Below are positions 23,741 through 34,608 of a stretch of 64,000 bases of DNA, piece by piece. The DNA lies in NCBI GenBank assembly GCA_903813345.2, contig CAIIXF020000009.1:26450740-26514739 (forward strand), in the 5' to 3' direction. The position numbers were made by a program, and so were the translations under genes. The notes beneath the pieces were generated by a model, which worked only from the letters and a program-made list of their open reading frames with translations, ran no database searches and was not told where the DNA came from. The stretch is from Owenia fusiformis (taxonomy: Eukaryota; Annelida; Polychaeta; Sabellida; Oweniidae). The stretch's first letter is position 1, and every line of letters starts with the position of its first letter.

Positions 23741-24829
23741 ATGATTATTTACAAGGAAGTTGCCACTTTGAGAAAACAACTTGTAAATAAGACAGTTTCA
23801 CCCCCAAATGACAATGTGAAATCCCTTCTTATAGGATCATCAATAGTTCGTGACATTGATGAAGCCAAACTGAACAATACGGAAGTTATATGCATACGAG
23901 GAGGAAAGATATCTGACATTCACAAGAAACTACTTACCATGAAGAGGGAGTTTGACCATATATACCTGCAGGTGGGAAGTAATGATTGTTCTGAGAGAGA
24001 AGACGTCAAGCTAATATCAGAAGATTATACCCTCCTAATCCGTACAGCAAAACAGTGTTCCAGTTCTGTCACTGTTTCTAGCGTAACACCGCGCATAGGT
24101 GCTACTCAAACCCAGGAGCGCATTGACCAACTCAATGGTTTCCTCCTTTGCCATTGCCAAAATGAGGATGTAATTTTCAATGACAATGATATCAACTTTC
24201 GGCTCAAGGATGAGTCAATCAACACTGGCTATATATGTGCCGACAAAGTCCACCTTAGTTTTGCAGGCACCAATAGCCTGGCCAAAAACCTCAAACTCAA
24301 AAGGAGTTGTGATGATGTCACCCTACCCAAGAATAAAAGGTTTGACCCTCTGCAGAAAAAATCACAGCAGCAGCCACAGAATAAGCGCCAAACACAGCAA
24401 CACCAGCCCAATGATTCAACAAGTCCAGTGACGCACACCCAAAGTGATATACCCAGACAATCCGGTTATAATAACACACGTAAACCGAGATCGAAGCAGA
24501 CTTATACCCCACAGCAAGAACGCCACTTTATTACTTCATCAAGGGACAATCTTGTATGCCTGAAATGTGGCGAGCCGGGTCATTTATCTGCCTCGTGTTG
24601 GCATCCTAACACAGTGCGGTGCCATTCCTGTCGGGAATTGGGACACAAATCCTCCAGGTGCCCCAAGTCTGAGGTTCCACCATTAATGACCAGACAATTT
24701 GCAAATACCAGAATTGCCAATGAGCGTGCTCCACCAATGACTCATGATTATGATGGTCATTACATTAAGGACTATGGACATGGCAATAATAACTTTAGGA
24801 ATAGATTTGCTGTTCTTGAGCATTATTAG
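23741..24829 (+). CDS. LINE ORF1: SGNH hydrolase domain plus two CCHC zinc knuckles
   Basis: 362 residues. An SGNH/GDSL-type esterase fold occupies about 26-185: GSS (32-34) with the nucleophile Ser, GSND (79-82) with the oxyanion Asn, and DKVH (168-171) with the catalytic Asp and His. A basic, Gln-rich linker follows (about 186-265). Two CX2CX4HX4C knuckles come next (C273-C286 and C294-C307), as in nucleic-acid-binding Gag-like proteins. The family role is RNA binding and assembly of the retrotransposition particle; the esterase role in such ORF1 proteins is unsettled. The apparent start (ATG at 23741) lies within bases copied from the flank, so MIIY is not original sequence and the true N-terminus is lost. 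The frame ends at TAG, directly followed in the same frame by ORF2. Confidence 0.88.
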   Translation: MIIYKEVATLRKQLVNKTVSPPNDNVKSLLIGSSIVRDIDEAKLNNTEVICIRGGKISDIHKKLLTMKREFDHIYLQVGSNDCSEREDVKLISEDYTLLIRTAKQCSSSVTVSSVTPRIGATQTQERIDQLNGFLLCHCQNEDVIFNDNDINFRLKDESINTGYICADKVHLSFAGTNSLAKNLKLKRSCDDVTLPKNKRFDPLQKKSQQQPQNKRQTQQHQPNDSTSPVTHTQSDIPRQSGYNNTRKPRSKQTYTPQQERHFITSSRDNLVCLKCGEPGHLSASCWHPNTVRCHSCRELGHKSSRCPKSEVPPLMTRQFANTRIANERAPPMTHDYDGHYIKDYGHGNNNFRNRFAVLEHY

Positions 24830-27800
24830 ATGTACGGCAATGAGTCAGCCTTACCCCCCAAAATCCAGAAATGTTTTGCCTCACCCCCCTTAAGCCATAA
24901 TAATGTCACTTCTTTAAAACATAGACCTCATAGAAGGTCCAAACGGAAACGCTCTCAGGGTGAATGTTTGAATTTAAAATTTGCTTTTAATAATGTGCAA
25001 AATTTAGGACGGGCTAAACAAAGTGAATTGAAATATCTGCTTGAAAATAATGACATTAAAGTAATGGGCTTAACAGAAACATTTTTCAATGAAAATCGGT
25101 CAATGATGGTAAAAAGTGATAAACATGAATGGGTACATAAAAATAGGGTAAAACGTGAAGGAGGTGGCGTGGGCTTTTTTATTAAGACAAGCAATGAGAT
25201 TAATATTTTGAATGATGACCTATTAAATTCCAAGTCAGACGATTTTGAGAGATACTGGATAAGATTGAGAATTAACGGTGAAACTTTCAGTATCGGTATT
25301 GCATACTATCCTAATGATGGTAAGCATACTGATCTGAGTAACTCACTTACAGATGAACTTATTTCAAACGTGGCCTCGCTAGAGGAATCTGGGGACTTTA
25401 TCATTTTAATGGGAGATTTCAATGGAAGAATAAAGCAATTCTCAAAAGATGGCATTGCTAGCACAAATGGGAAATTGATTGAAATGCTCAGCGAAGTAAC
25501 AGATATGAATATATTAAATCTTTCAAGCAAATGTAATGGTTCTTATACTTGGTTTAGAGGAAGTCAGACTTCAACTATAGATTATGTTTTATGTAATCAA
25601 AGTTTATATGATAAAATGACATCAATGAATATTGATGAAGAATGTGAATATTCTATTGGGAGTGATCATTGTATGATTCTAATTAACTTTGCTTTTGTAA
25701 AACATACCAATCACTCCAGAAAATCTAAAGTAAATCTCGATTGCAATGCTAAGCTTTGGAAAATGAACGACCAGACAAACTGGAAAGCCTTCAAAACAAC
25801 TCTTTCTTCTGAATTTGAACATTGGAATCCTACAGATTTCTCCTCTCCTGAAGAAATGTGGACTGATTGGAGAGAACGCGTTCTCAATGTTGGCAATAAT
25901 GTGATCGGTCATTTTGAAATTTCACAAAAGTATAGAAGCTTTTGGGATGATGAACTGAAAAAACTAATCAAGAGCCGTAAGGAGGCTAGCCAGTTCTGTA
26001 GATACTGGCGTGCCTCAGGTCTTACAGATCTTGATTCTTTCGATGAACTATGGAAAATATATCAAATAAGGAAGGAAAGAGTTCATGTTTATATAAAAGA
26101 CAAAATGGTCAAACGTCATATTAATATTTTGACTAGAAATGCATCCAAAAAATCGTCCAGTTCAAGGTCATACTGGAGAACCCTTAATATGTTTAACAGT
26201 AATAATAACACACCCATAAGAATCCAACATCCTCTCCACCCTGACATAATTGTTGATGATCCAAAACAAGTATCTATTCTAATGAAAGATTATTGGTCAA
26301 AAGTGGGAATAAAAAACAGAAATCAAAAATCGCCTGATTTGACAGCAAATGAAATTAAACACTCTCAAATTCTGGCGAATATGGAATTTAAACTCAGTTC
26401 ACCAAATGAAAATGACTCGGATATCTTTGATCAAGTTATTTTGGACAAGGATGTACTAACAGCCCATTTAAGGCAACTGCCTAATGGTAAAGCAGTGGGC
26501 ACTGACCTTACACCGTATGAATTTTTGAAATATGGGGGCCCCACTATTGTCAACACTTTGCTTCATTTGTTTACAATGTGTAAGACCCATGAATCATTCC
26601 CTGAACAATGGAAAGAAGGTTTATTAAAGCCACTTCATAAAGGTGGCGCAAATGGCTCCTTAGATAATTTTCGAGGTATTTCTATTACCTCTAATGTATT
26701 TAAACTTTTTTGCTCCATAATCAACAAGCAAATGATGGCTTTCTGTGAAGATAAAAATATATTTGGTGACTTCCAAGGAGCGTATAGAATCAAACAACGT
26801 TTAGAAAATCATGTATTCAAACTTAAGTCTCTATGCAGTCTAAGGAAAGATAAAAATCAAAAGACCTACTTGGCTTATTTGGACATTTCAAAGGCCTTTG
26901 ACGTAATGGACAGAGACCTTATGTTCATAAAATTATGGGAGAAAGGTGTCCGCGGTAAATGTTGGAGACTCATAAGAGAAATGTACAGAGGAATAAGGAC
27001 CAAGGTCAAATTATCTAATAATTGTAATGAAAACCTCATAGATAACGACAATAAAAATGGCTCTCAAAATGAAAATAATAATAATAATGGAAATACCCAA
27101 TGGTTTAATACAAAATGTGGAGTCAAACAGGGCTGTACCTTATCAACTACTCTATTTTCAATCGTCATGACTGACCTTCAAGATGAACTTTTAAAATCTG
27201 ATGTAGGTATTACATTTAATAACTCAAAATTCCCTAGCCTCATGTGGGCCGATGATATAGTACTTTTAGGCAATTCTGAAAATGATCTCAATAAGATGCT
27301 CAATGTCACTAATGATTTTGCTATTAAATATGGTTTTAGGTTTAGTGAGAAAAAATCAAAAGTCATGGTTATAGGCAAGAAGATTGATACGAACAAGTTA
27401 TGGAAATTAGGTGATCTCAACTTAAATGAAGTCCAAACCTATAAATATTTAGGTATTCATATTGATCGATCCTTGAAAGATAACTTCCACATAATTGATC
27501 AACAAATTCAAAAGTCAAAGACTCTGAAGAACTTTATTACATTTATACTGAGCAAACATTTAAATGCTAAACGTATTGAATTTGGTAATACGCTTTATAC
27601 AACAAAATTCCTCTCGGGGCTGTTACATGGCTGTGGTGTTTGGGTTACGAATACCAAGACCATCCTTGATAAACTCCGGACAATGCAATATGACATGGCC
27701 AGGGGTATTTTCAATATAAAAAGTACCCCTGCATATGTTGCTATCATTAATGAACTTGGTTGGACACCAATTAAGTACATAGTCCTCAAGCGACAAATCC

Positions 27801-28489
27801 AATATTTTCTCCATTTACAGACTCTTGATCAGGGGTCATTCATAAGATTACTACTAACTAGAATGCAAGAACGATTTGCATGTAACAAATCAAATAGTTG
27901 GAAATATGTCGAGCACATAAATGATATCTTTAAACTGATTGACCTTGAAGGCATTGACAATAACTTAAATACTTTGACAGAAAATTATGAATCTTCTATT
28001 CAGAAGACATGCGACTCCGAGATACAAACTGAAATGAATGGAAAGTCTTCCTTGACACTGTGTAGACAGCTTATTGATCTTAAACATGAAGGTTTACAGT
28101 ACTATTTAAGAAATGATTTTGATTTTGCAAGCGCACGATTAAAATTTCTTGCCCGGACCGGGAAACTAGGTCTTAAAGGTGAAACATATAAATGGGCAAA
28201 TGTACAAGTTAATAGCCCATTATGTGATTTTTGCTCTGATAAAGAAGAGAATATAGAACATAGATTACTATTTTGCTCTAATTTTGCAGGGGAAAGATCC
28301 AAATTTTATAAAATACTTGAGGATAAAATTCCCATACATTTAACAGGGATATTCTTTAGCGCCCCAACTGACACAAAATTGAAATGGTTACTGGGAGATG
28401 AGGCATACATCTTTGGGGGGCACGAATATGGTGTTTTATTCGACTCTTTAGTAAAAAGCTTTTTAAATAAGATTTTAAGTAAATATTAA
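24830..28489 (+). CDS. LINE ORF2: AP-type endonuclease and reverse transcriptase
   Basis: 1219 residues, uninterrupted. Endonuclease at about 45-290: LTETFF, MGDFNGR (194-200), TIDYVL and GSDHCM (277-282) are the Glu, Asp/Asn and Asp-His blocks of the exonuclease-endonuclease-phosphatase fold that nicks the target. Reverse transcriptase at about 540-880: LLKPLHKGG, NFRGISITS, LDISKAFD (catalytic D685), GVKQGCTLSTTLF, MWADDIVLL (catalytic D808-D809) and YKYLGIHI. The box before the catalytic aspartates is WADD where YADD or FADD is usual. A C-terminal CX2CX8HX4C motif (C1132-C1149) follows. It carries out target-primed reverse transcription of the element RNA. The ATG abuts the ORF1 stop (TAGATG) and is in the same frame, so translation by reinitiation or readthrough is likely. 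A short Asn-rich insertion (about residues 725-762) lies between the LDISKAFD and GVKQGC blocks. Confidence 0.93.
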   Translation: MYGNESALPPKIQKCFASPPLSHNNVTSLKHRPHRRSKRKRSQGECLNLKFAFNNVQNLGRAKQSELKYLLENNDIKVMGLTETFFNENRSMMVKSDKHEWVHKNRVKREGGGVGFFIKTSNEINILNDDLLNSKSDDFERYWIRLRINGETFSIGIAYYPNDGKHTDLSNSLTDELISNVASLEESGDFIILMGDFNGRIKQFSKDGIASTNGKLIEMLSEVTDMNILNLSSKCNGSYTWFRGSQTSTIDYVLCNQSLYDKMTSMNIDEECEYSIGSDHCMILINFAFVKHTNHSRKSKVNLDCNAKLWKMNDQTNWKAFKTTLSSEFEHWNPTDFSSPEEMWTDWRERVLNVGNNVIGHFEISQKYRSFWDDELKKLIKSRKEASQFCRYWRASGLTDLDSFDELWKIYQIRKERVHVYIKDKMVKRHINILTRNASKKSSSSRSYWRTLNMFNSNNNTPIRIQHPLHPDIIVDDPKQVSILMKDYWSKVGIKNRNQKSPDLTANEIKHSQILANMEFKLSSPNENDSDIFDQVILDKDVLTAHLRQLPNGKAVGTDLTPYEFLKYGGPTIVNTLLHLFTMCKTHESFPEQWKEGLLKPLHKGGANGSLDNFRGISITSNVFKLFCSIINKQMMAFCEDKNIFGDFQGAYRIKQRLENHVFKLKSLCSLRKDKNQKTYLAYLDISKAFDVMDRDLMFIKLWEKGVRGKCWRLIREMYRGIRTKVKLSNNCNENLIDNDNKNGSQNENNNNNGNTQWFNTKCGVKQGCTLSTTLFSIVMTDLQDELLKSDVGITFNNSKFPSLMWADDIVLLGNSENDLNKMLNVTNDFAIKYGFRFSEKKSKVMVIGKKIDTNKLWKLGDLNLNEVQTYKYLGIHIDRSLKDNFHIIDQQIQKSKTLKNFITFILSKHLNAKRIEFGNTLYTTKFLSGLLHGCGVWVTNTKTILDKLRTMQYDMARGIFNIKSTPAYVAIINELGWTPIKYIVLKRQIQYFLHLQTLDQGSFIRLLLTRMQERFACNKSNSWKYVEHINDIFKLIDLEGIDNNLNTLTENYESSIQKTCDSEIQTEMNGKSSLTLCRQLIDLKHEGLQYYLRNDFDFASARLKFLARTGKLGLKGETYKWANVQVNSPLCDFCSDKEENIEHRLLFCSNFAGERSKFYKILEDKIPIHLTGIFFSAPTDTKLKWLLGDEAYIFGGHEYGVLFDSLVKSFLNKILSKY

Positions 28490-28658
28490 CATACCTGTAC
28501 CTATGTTTTAATTCTTTTTAAGACTCATTTTAGTTTGATAAAATGTTGTTTTTAACCAACATGGCATTTTGGATATTTTCGATTAGATGCACCTTAATGT
28601 AAGAGTGCCACTGTTAAAAAAGTGTATATCTAAATAAATAAATAAATAAATAAATAAA
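28490..28658 (+). repeat. LINE 3' UTR and (TAAA)n tail
   Basis: About 140 bp of AT-rich 3' UTR run to an uninterrupted TAAA-type repeat (28631-28658), directly followed by the right target duplication. Such simple-repeat tails mark the 3' end of many LINEs that do not end in poly(A). Confidence 0.85.
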
Positions 28659-28805
28659 ATATCAACTGTTTCAACCAATCAACTCTCTAAGAATTGGTCA
28701 TGTGACTTGCAAAACATGGAGTTATAAAAATCTTATATTAAAACGAAGTATGCCAATATGCATGTTATTGTATCTAGAATGAAATAATGTTTTGTAACAC
28801 AATAC
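28659..28805 (+). repeat. inverted-repeat arm, right part after the LINE
   Basis: ATATCAACTGTTTCAACCAA through GTATGCCAATATGCATGTTA to AATAATGTTTTG is about 95 percent identical to the complement of 30289-30404. The match stops abruptly at about 28798-28805. Together with 23520-23730 this forms one arm of the inverted repeat. Confidence 0.85.
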
Positions 28806-30284
28806 CATGCCAGTTTGCATGCCTGGCCTTTCATGTTTTAGTTTTAGAACTATTACAAGTAGATCAAAAAAATAAAATGATACAGTATGTGTAATCCCAT
28901 GCATATTCAAATTATATGCCCTCAATTACTCTTTGTATTATGGATGCTCATTGGATTATTCATGGCCGCATGATATGAAATAGAATTACTAATTTCCTCG
29001 AAAACCTAAATCCTTGCTACCAGGGAAGATGAAAAGTACAAATGACCAGTTAATTAGATCATGTGAGCAGTCAAAAGTACCCTTTATCTTCCCTGCTACC
29101 AGGTCTTATAGGGGTTTGAATGGCCAAATGCAATAGAAATGCATATACGAAGCTGTCATCATTAAATGTTGAAAATGAAAGACTACTTATTTGTTTCTTC
29201 AAATAGAGTACATAATAATAGGTTATATACTAGATATAGTAATCAAAACAAATAGTAACTGTCATATTTTGCACTACATTGCTCAAAGGCAATCACTGTC
29301 TGTATACTATTGAAATCTCTTTCAAAATGATGTTTTATAGTTTGTGGAAAAAAGCTAAATCTATTTAAACTAGCTTTAACTTTTACTGACCATACACTAT
29401 ATCAATAAGGTGTTATCTTTATGTTAGTATAGTCCCTTAAAAAACTTATTTTATTTTCTCTTCATCTATGATTTACTTTGCGCTTTTCACTGAACATCTG
29501 GGATCTTTTTAGTTATTTTATTACTAGTATGTTTTTCAGATTTGTCCTTTCTTTTGCATTTTTGGGATCATTGTTTTTAGATCATCTACATTTTATTTTG
29601 GAAAAGTAACAAATTGGTTCAATTTCTTTACAAAGACACACTCTTAGTCTCCACTTCTACAATTGCTTCAATTCCCAATTGTACTCCACAGAGTAGCAAA
29701 CAACAGAAAATGAATGGATAATGATAGCTGCATCCCAATGAACAAAATGTGATTACCTAAATCGAGGTTTCATCACTTTCATTAATCTAAAATGAATTAG
29801 AAATTATTTTTCTTTTCAAATTTCTTCCATGTGCATGTAATAAAAATTGGTTATGTCTTAGGCCCTAAGGATCTGAAACCTGCTGGTCAAAATGGAATTA
29901 CGGACCAGTTGCAATGTTATTCTCCTATACCCAGTGAAAAAATCAACTGGTCTGTATCAAAAATAACCTGATTATGACCAGTGGACCGTCCCTTAGGGGC
30001 TACATTGTAATGTGCTGTGAGGTTTAGGCTACAGGGTTTATACCGAGGGAAATATGTGGGGAACCGTATTGGCATCATTGGTTTCAATGCATTGTACTTC
30101 TGCCTTAGTTTCAAAGGCAATAAATTCTTTTTGAAGGGTGTCCTGAGATTCCAAAATTAAGAAATAATTGTACTTATTTGAGAAATTGATTTTAAAGTTT
30201 TATAAATTGAATTTTCTTTATTTTATTAAATAATATTCTTTGGATTTTGAAGATTTTTTTACAAAGCAAAACATTATTTTTCAT
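28806..30284. other. spacer between inverted-repeat arms; no recognised feature
   Basis: 1.48 kb of AT-rich DNA between the two arms. I see no transposase. If the arms are termini of a transposon, this is its degenerate interior; otherwise the arms are an inverted duplication. ACTCCACAGAGTAGCAAA at about 29683 also occurs near 20186. Confidence 0.4.
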
Positions 30285-30672
30285 TCTAGATACAATAACA
30301 TGCATATTGGCATACTTTGTTTTAATATAAGATTGTTATAACTCCAAGTTTTGCAAGTCACATGACCAATTCTTAGAGAGTTGATTGGTTGAAACAGTTG
30401 ATATCAGATATGACAATTTGAAATTAGAAATAAGCTGTTATTCCGGTGGGAAATTGTATCAACTCCATTTCCATAGTTTTAAAAAAGGATCTTGTAAATT
30501 GTTTCAAGGTATGATATTTCATATAAGATATCTCTAGGGTGAGACCAGGTGACATACAAAAAATCAAGTTTCACATGGCAATACTAAGTAAGATACAGAC
30601 CTCTAAACTTTCAAACCTTGATTTCTCAGTTCCGTAAAAATGTGAGATAGTACAAAGTTATTCTCATGCGAC
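30285..30672 (-). repeat. inverted-repeat arm carrying the empty LINE target site
   Basis: Read on the minus strand, this joins the two sides of the left arm without the LINE: GTCATATCTGATATCAAC runs straight into TGTTTCAACC. It therefore preserves the pre-insertion sequence, with a single ATATCAAC. Confidence 0.85.
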
Positions 30673-31395
30673 GTATTATAATCATATCTTTGTATTTTCG
30701 GAACAAAAACTTATTGAAATAATGTCTCATTTGGCAATTGTCACAAACATTATAATACGTACACCTCAAATCAGGGATCAATTGATAAAAGTTTCTAAAG
30801 AGAATTTTTACCTTATTTTGTAGATACCCAATCATTTTATATGTTTCATCAAAACCACTTTGTATTGCTTATCGATTATTACTTTCTCGGTAGATCTCGA
30901 GAAAAATTAGGTATTGATGGCCATCTAGAACTTTTATAATACGTACATGTTTACATTATATATATATTTGGACATGTATAAGCCAAACTATTTTAAACTA
31001 AAAAAACTGTATATGCCAAATAAAGGTGACTTTCTCAGGGACTTTGTGATATTATATCATTGGCTTTGAATGTCCATGTTATAATCAAATAATTTCATAA
31101 TTCTCATGAACTTACATTGCACAGTATATCAGTGTATATGTAAACTGTGTAAAGTCGGCAGCATTTCACTTTCAAAATTCACCCAGGAATTGCCTCTAAG
31201 TTTATATGGCAGCTTTAAGACATTGCTATATTAAGAACACATCTGGTGTTGGGTATGATATTCACTTTATCAATGATATTTGTATATAATAGCAGTAATG
31301 GAATGCCAAGATTATTTTCATGCCGAAAGGCTGAAACGATCTAAATAGAAGTGTCACACTGGATGTAATAGATATGAGACTAGGCTGCCCTACTA
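30673..31395. other. no recognised feature
   Basis: AT-rich. CTATTTTAAACTAAAA at about 30988 resembles the tail of the LINE fragment at 22.47 kb and could be a very short 3' remnant, but the match is too short to call. Confidence 0.4.
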
Positions 31396-32051
31396 CACGG
31401 TGCGGTATCGAAACTGCGTGAAATACTGACAAACTGCGCGCATATTAACATTGCATCATACAAGTTGGAGTCTGTGTTTTCAAATGTCATTTTAAAACAT
31501 TTATTTTGCATTATTTTATACAAATTTGTAGTTTCATAAGTCTATTCTGTGGCGATTATATGATTCTACCATGTGATAACGAAAACTATGTCCAGATGAA
31601 CGTAGGTTTTAAAAATAAGCAGATTAATAGTCATCTGTTTTCGATTACCGACACATTAGTTGATGTCGCACTTCACAGAAATAGAAATATTACTTAAATC
31701 ATATGTAGCAATCCTATATCTTTCAGTATATGCAAACACAAGGGCTGAATAAACTTCAAACTACGACAAACAGACATTATATGACGCAACACTGTATATT
31801 TTGAACACGAAAGCTCCTTAGGAACCTTATATTGAGATAACTAGGTTTACATCAGGGAAAAAATCGAGTGATACTTGTAAAGTAAGTTAGTCTCCACATA
31901 ATGGTACTGTCTGATAAACAAAACTAAACTTGTATTTCCAGTACTTTTCATCCTTATGAGAGTCGTGTCTGTCATTTTTGAACATGCACGTAGTTTGTCA
32001 GTGTTTCAAAATGCGTGCATAGTATGCACGCAGTTTGGATACCGCCCTGTG
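31396..32051. mobile_element. TIR element family A, copy 2 (uninterrupted)
   Basis: The ends CACGGTGCGGTATCGAAACT and complement CACAGGGCGGTATCCAAACT continue with CTGCGTG in both. 656 bp without coding capacity. It serves as the empty reference that reveals the two insertions in copy 1 (20791-22685). It has its own small insertion near 31796-31835 relative to copy 1. Target duplication uncertain, so superfamily unknown. Confidence 0.75.
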
Positions 32052-34522
32052 TTCTAGGAAGGAAGGCACAAGTGCTAAGTAAAACACCTATAAAATTCTG
32101 CCTGTGAAATACCTAACCCACCAATTTAAAGGAAAGATTCAGCGCCACCTATTCCCCCATTCCATATCAGACATGGACACATCTTTGCACCACTACAGAA
32201 ATACAAAATAACATTGCCGTTGAAATCATAAAACTGAAAGAGGAATACTATCTTCGATCTCAAATGATGTAAAAATAGACAGTCAGCAAATCAATTCAAT
32301 TTAGTGACGTTGATGAATCAAGGATTATCTTGTTCAAGAACTCGATATAGTAAATGGTTTTCAAAAGAACAAACATTGCCAGTTTAATGTTGATATTATG
32401 AAAATATCAAAGATCTTATCTTGTTTATTTATGAAATCAGAAAAATATCAAAGTGAGCAATAGATTGCCTTTGAATAACTATTTCACAACTCACTACATA
32501 TTTCTCTAAGCAGATGTAAAAGCTTAAAGTAATGTGGAATGGATGAAATGTTAGTTCAACCTACATATGAATAAGAAAAACTGAATCCCAAAGCACATTG
32601 GTACATATAAACATCGTTTTTACTGACCTTGGTTGTGTTTTGACTTCACAATTCAGCGTTTTCAACAGAAATAAATTTGTTCACACTTGCACATTGTTTG
32701 GGATTCCCTAGTCAAAGGTCATGTGACTAATAATCAGAACGAGGCTATGACCTGTGAGCTATTCCAATTGAGAGGTTAGGAGAATTTTTTCATATTCTAG
32801 GTTCCACTTATTTCTGACGGTTTTCTACACAATCACTGAATCTCTTTCTTGCAAAAGAATAACTATTATATTAGGAACACATAATTAATAAAACATTATG
32901 TAATCACTATGTACAGAACACGAAAATTACTCTTTTCAAAAGTAGGTCACATTTTCTCCCAAGTTTTATATGCAATATTGCTCTGAACGAAATGCAAGAA
33001 AATGTGTAAACAAACATACTTTGGTGACGTCATCAACTTGAGTGCAAAATTCGAAGTGGACGATGTGAAATCAAATTCAATGTACCCACTTCAATATGAG
33101 AAATCTCCGCTATCCTTGAGTAATATGAGCTGAAGTTACCCCAGTAGCAAGGTAAGACATTGCTCTTCGTGTGATATTCAATAGATTTTGCTAAAAATGC
33201 CTTAAACGAAGGCCATATCACTTTAATGAGTACAAGATCTCGTTAAGTTGCTTTATAAAACTTAGCAAAACTTAGTCTTATAAATATTTGAGGAAAATAG
33301 ATTTCCTTCCATTTTTGCGACATTACTGCTGGTAACCATCAGCTTCCACATCAGCTTCCAGCTGGTAATGAAAAGCAAATCATGTATAGGGTCATGGTAC
33401 GATGGGAGGTTATTTCGCCCTGATATAGAATATAGATATTCATGAATATTCAATTGGCCAAAAATAAGCCCATGTGACCAACAATTCTTACCTAAGCAAG
33501 TTACACGGGTATTGTTGTACCAGTACGGTATTAGTGCCATTTTATTCATTTCATGCTTGTTAACTTTTTCACTCGTTACTTATGTCTTTTTTGAAAGCTT
33601 GTATGGTTTACGGGGCAATTACCAAAAGGATTATCACATATTAAGGAACAAAGATGGAACCCAGGGGATATACTTTTGTCAAAATGGTTGTAATAACGAA
33701 ATTGCGTTAACATCGAGGTATTCCATCGATATGAAAACGCAAGCAATAAATCAATGTGTCACTTTGGTTTCATGACTTTAACCCTTCAATGATACCTTTA
33801 AAGGCGTATTACAAGAATAATTTGGGATAAATTTATTACAAGACTTTTCCTGGCAAAATGATGAAAAATGTACATCTATTTAACTGTCGTCTTAAGTTTA
33901 ATCAGTATTGCCTTTGATATCATATGTGTGATACATTTTTAGGAATATTGAATCAAATTTGATAGTGAATTAGGTATTAATGTCACGCAGGCAATTCTGT
34001 TGATGATATATAGGGGACACACCATTAATGATGTCAGGTCGTTATGGTTCTCTAACAAAGATGCCAGGGTACAGCGCCATGATTGTCTATAATTACGTAA
34101 GCAAAGACGAAGGAAATCAATGAAATCACAAAATTAAAGAATCAAATATCAACCAATATATATTAAAAGTATACATCAGAGATATATCAAATATAAACAT
34201 TTGGGTGACAATTCCTTCGATTTGAGTTTAATATAGTCATGCTTTGAAGATATTCCAATTAAGGGGCCAATTTGAATTGAACAAGGCCTGAATCGACTAA
34301 AGATACAATAATCGCATCCTACTCTAAATTTTCTTTCATTTGAGTATAATAAAGCTATACTTCAGAAGGATGTCAGAATTAACAAAAAGTAGCGGAAATG
34401 CCAAATATTCCCTCCATAATAAATGGCAACCATTCAAAAAACGTTTTTGCGTAAAATTATCCACCATACAACTTTCCTCCAAATATAAAGCAAATCCATC
34501 CACTAGTATTTGAGTTATCTTC
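32052..34522. other. no recognised feature (possible intron of receptor copy 2)
   Basis: Downstream in the sense of receptor copy 2. The plus-strand frame 33512-33775 begins with a hydrophobic segment, and several small minus-strand frames exist, but none matches a receptor exon or a known family. Confidence 0.4.
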
Positions 34523-34608
34523 CGCACGGACGGACGGACGGACTGACAAACGGACTGAGGGAAGGCTTCGCTATATCCCTACCGAACTCCCTTCGTTGGC
34601 ATTATAAC
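34523..34608. repeat. dispersed repeat end (GGACGGACGG ... TATATCCCT)
   Basis: CGCACGGACGGACGGACGGA followed by GCTTCGCTATATCCCTACCG and CTTCGTTGG. Same family as 20251-20321 and 58671-58739. Confidence 0.5.

Larger units (their letters stand above)
23731..28658 (+). mobile_element. nearly intact non-LTR retrotransposon (LINE)
   Basis: 4.93 kb with ORF1 (SGNH hydrolase plus zinc knuckles), ORF2 (endonuclease, reverse transcriptase, zinc motif), a short 3' UTR and an AAAT-repeat tail, bounded by the 8-bp duplication ATATCAAC. The comparable empty site in the inverted arm (30390-30450) fixes both ends. The 5' end is truncated inside ORF1, and its first 22 bases are a copy of nearby flank (23484-23505). 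The AP-type endonuclease and an SGNH domain in ORF1 suggest the broad CR1/L2/jockey part of the LINE tree. I cannot place the clade without a tree. Intact frames and clean duplications mean a recent insertion. Confidence 0.92.

Noticed and set aside
28102-28302. Minus-strand frames inside the LINE (also at 24955-25912, 27178-27814)
   Set aside because: Antisense shadows of ORF1 and ORF2 with no family features.
33512-33775. 87-residue plus-strand frame starting with a hydrophobic segment
   Set aside because: No recognisable family, no paralogue in the window and no neighbouring exon signals. Open frames of this length are expected by chance.
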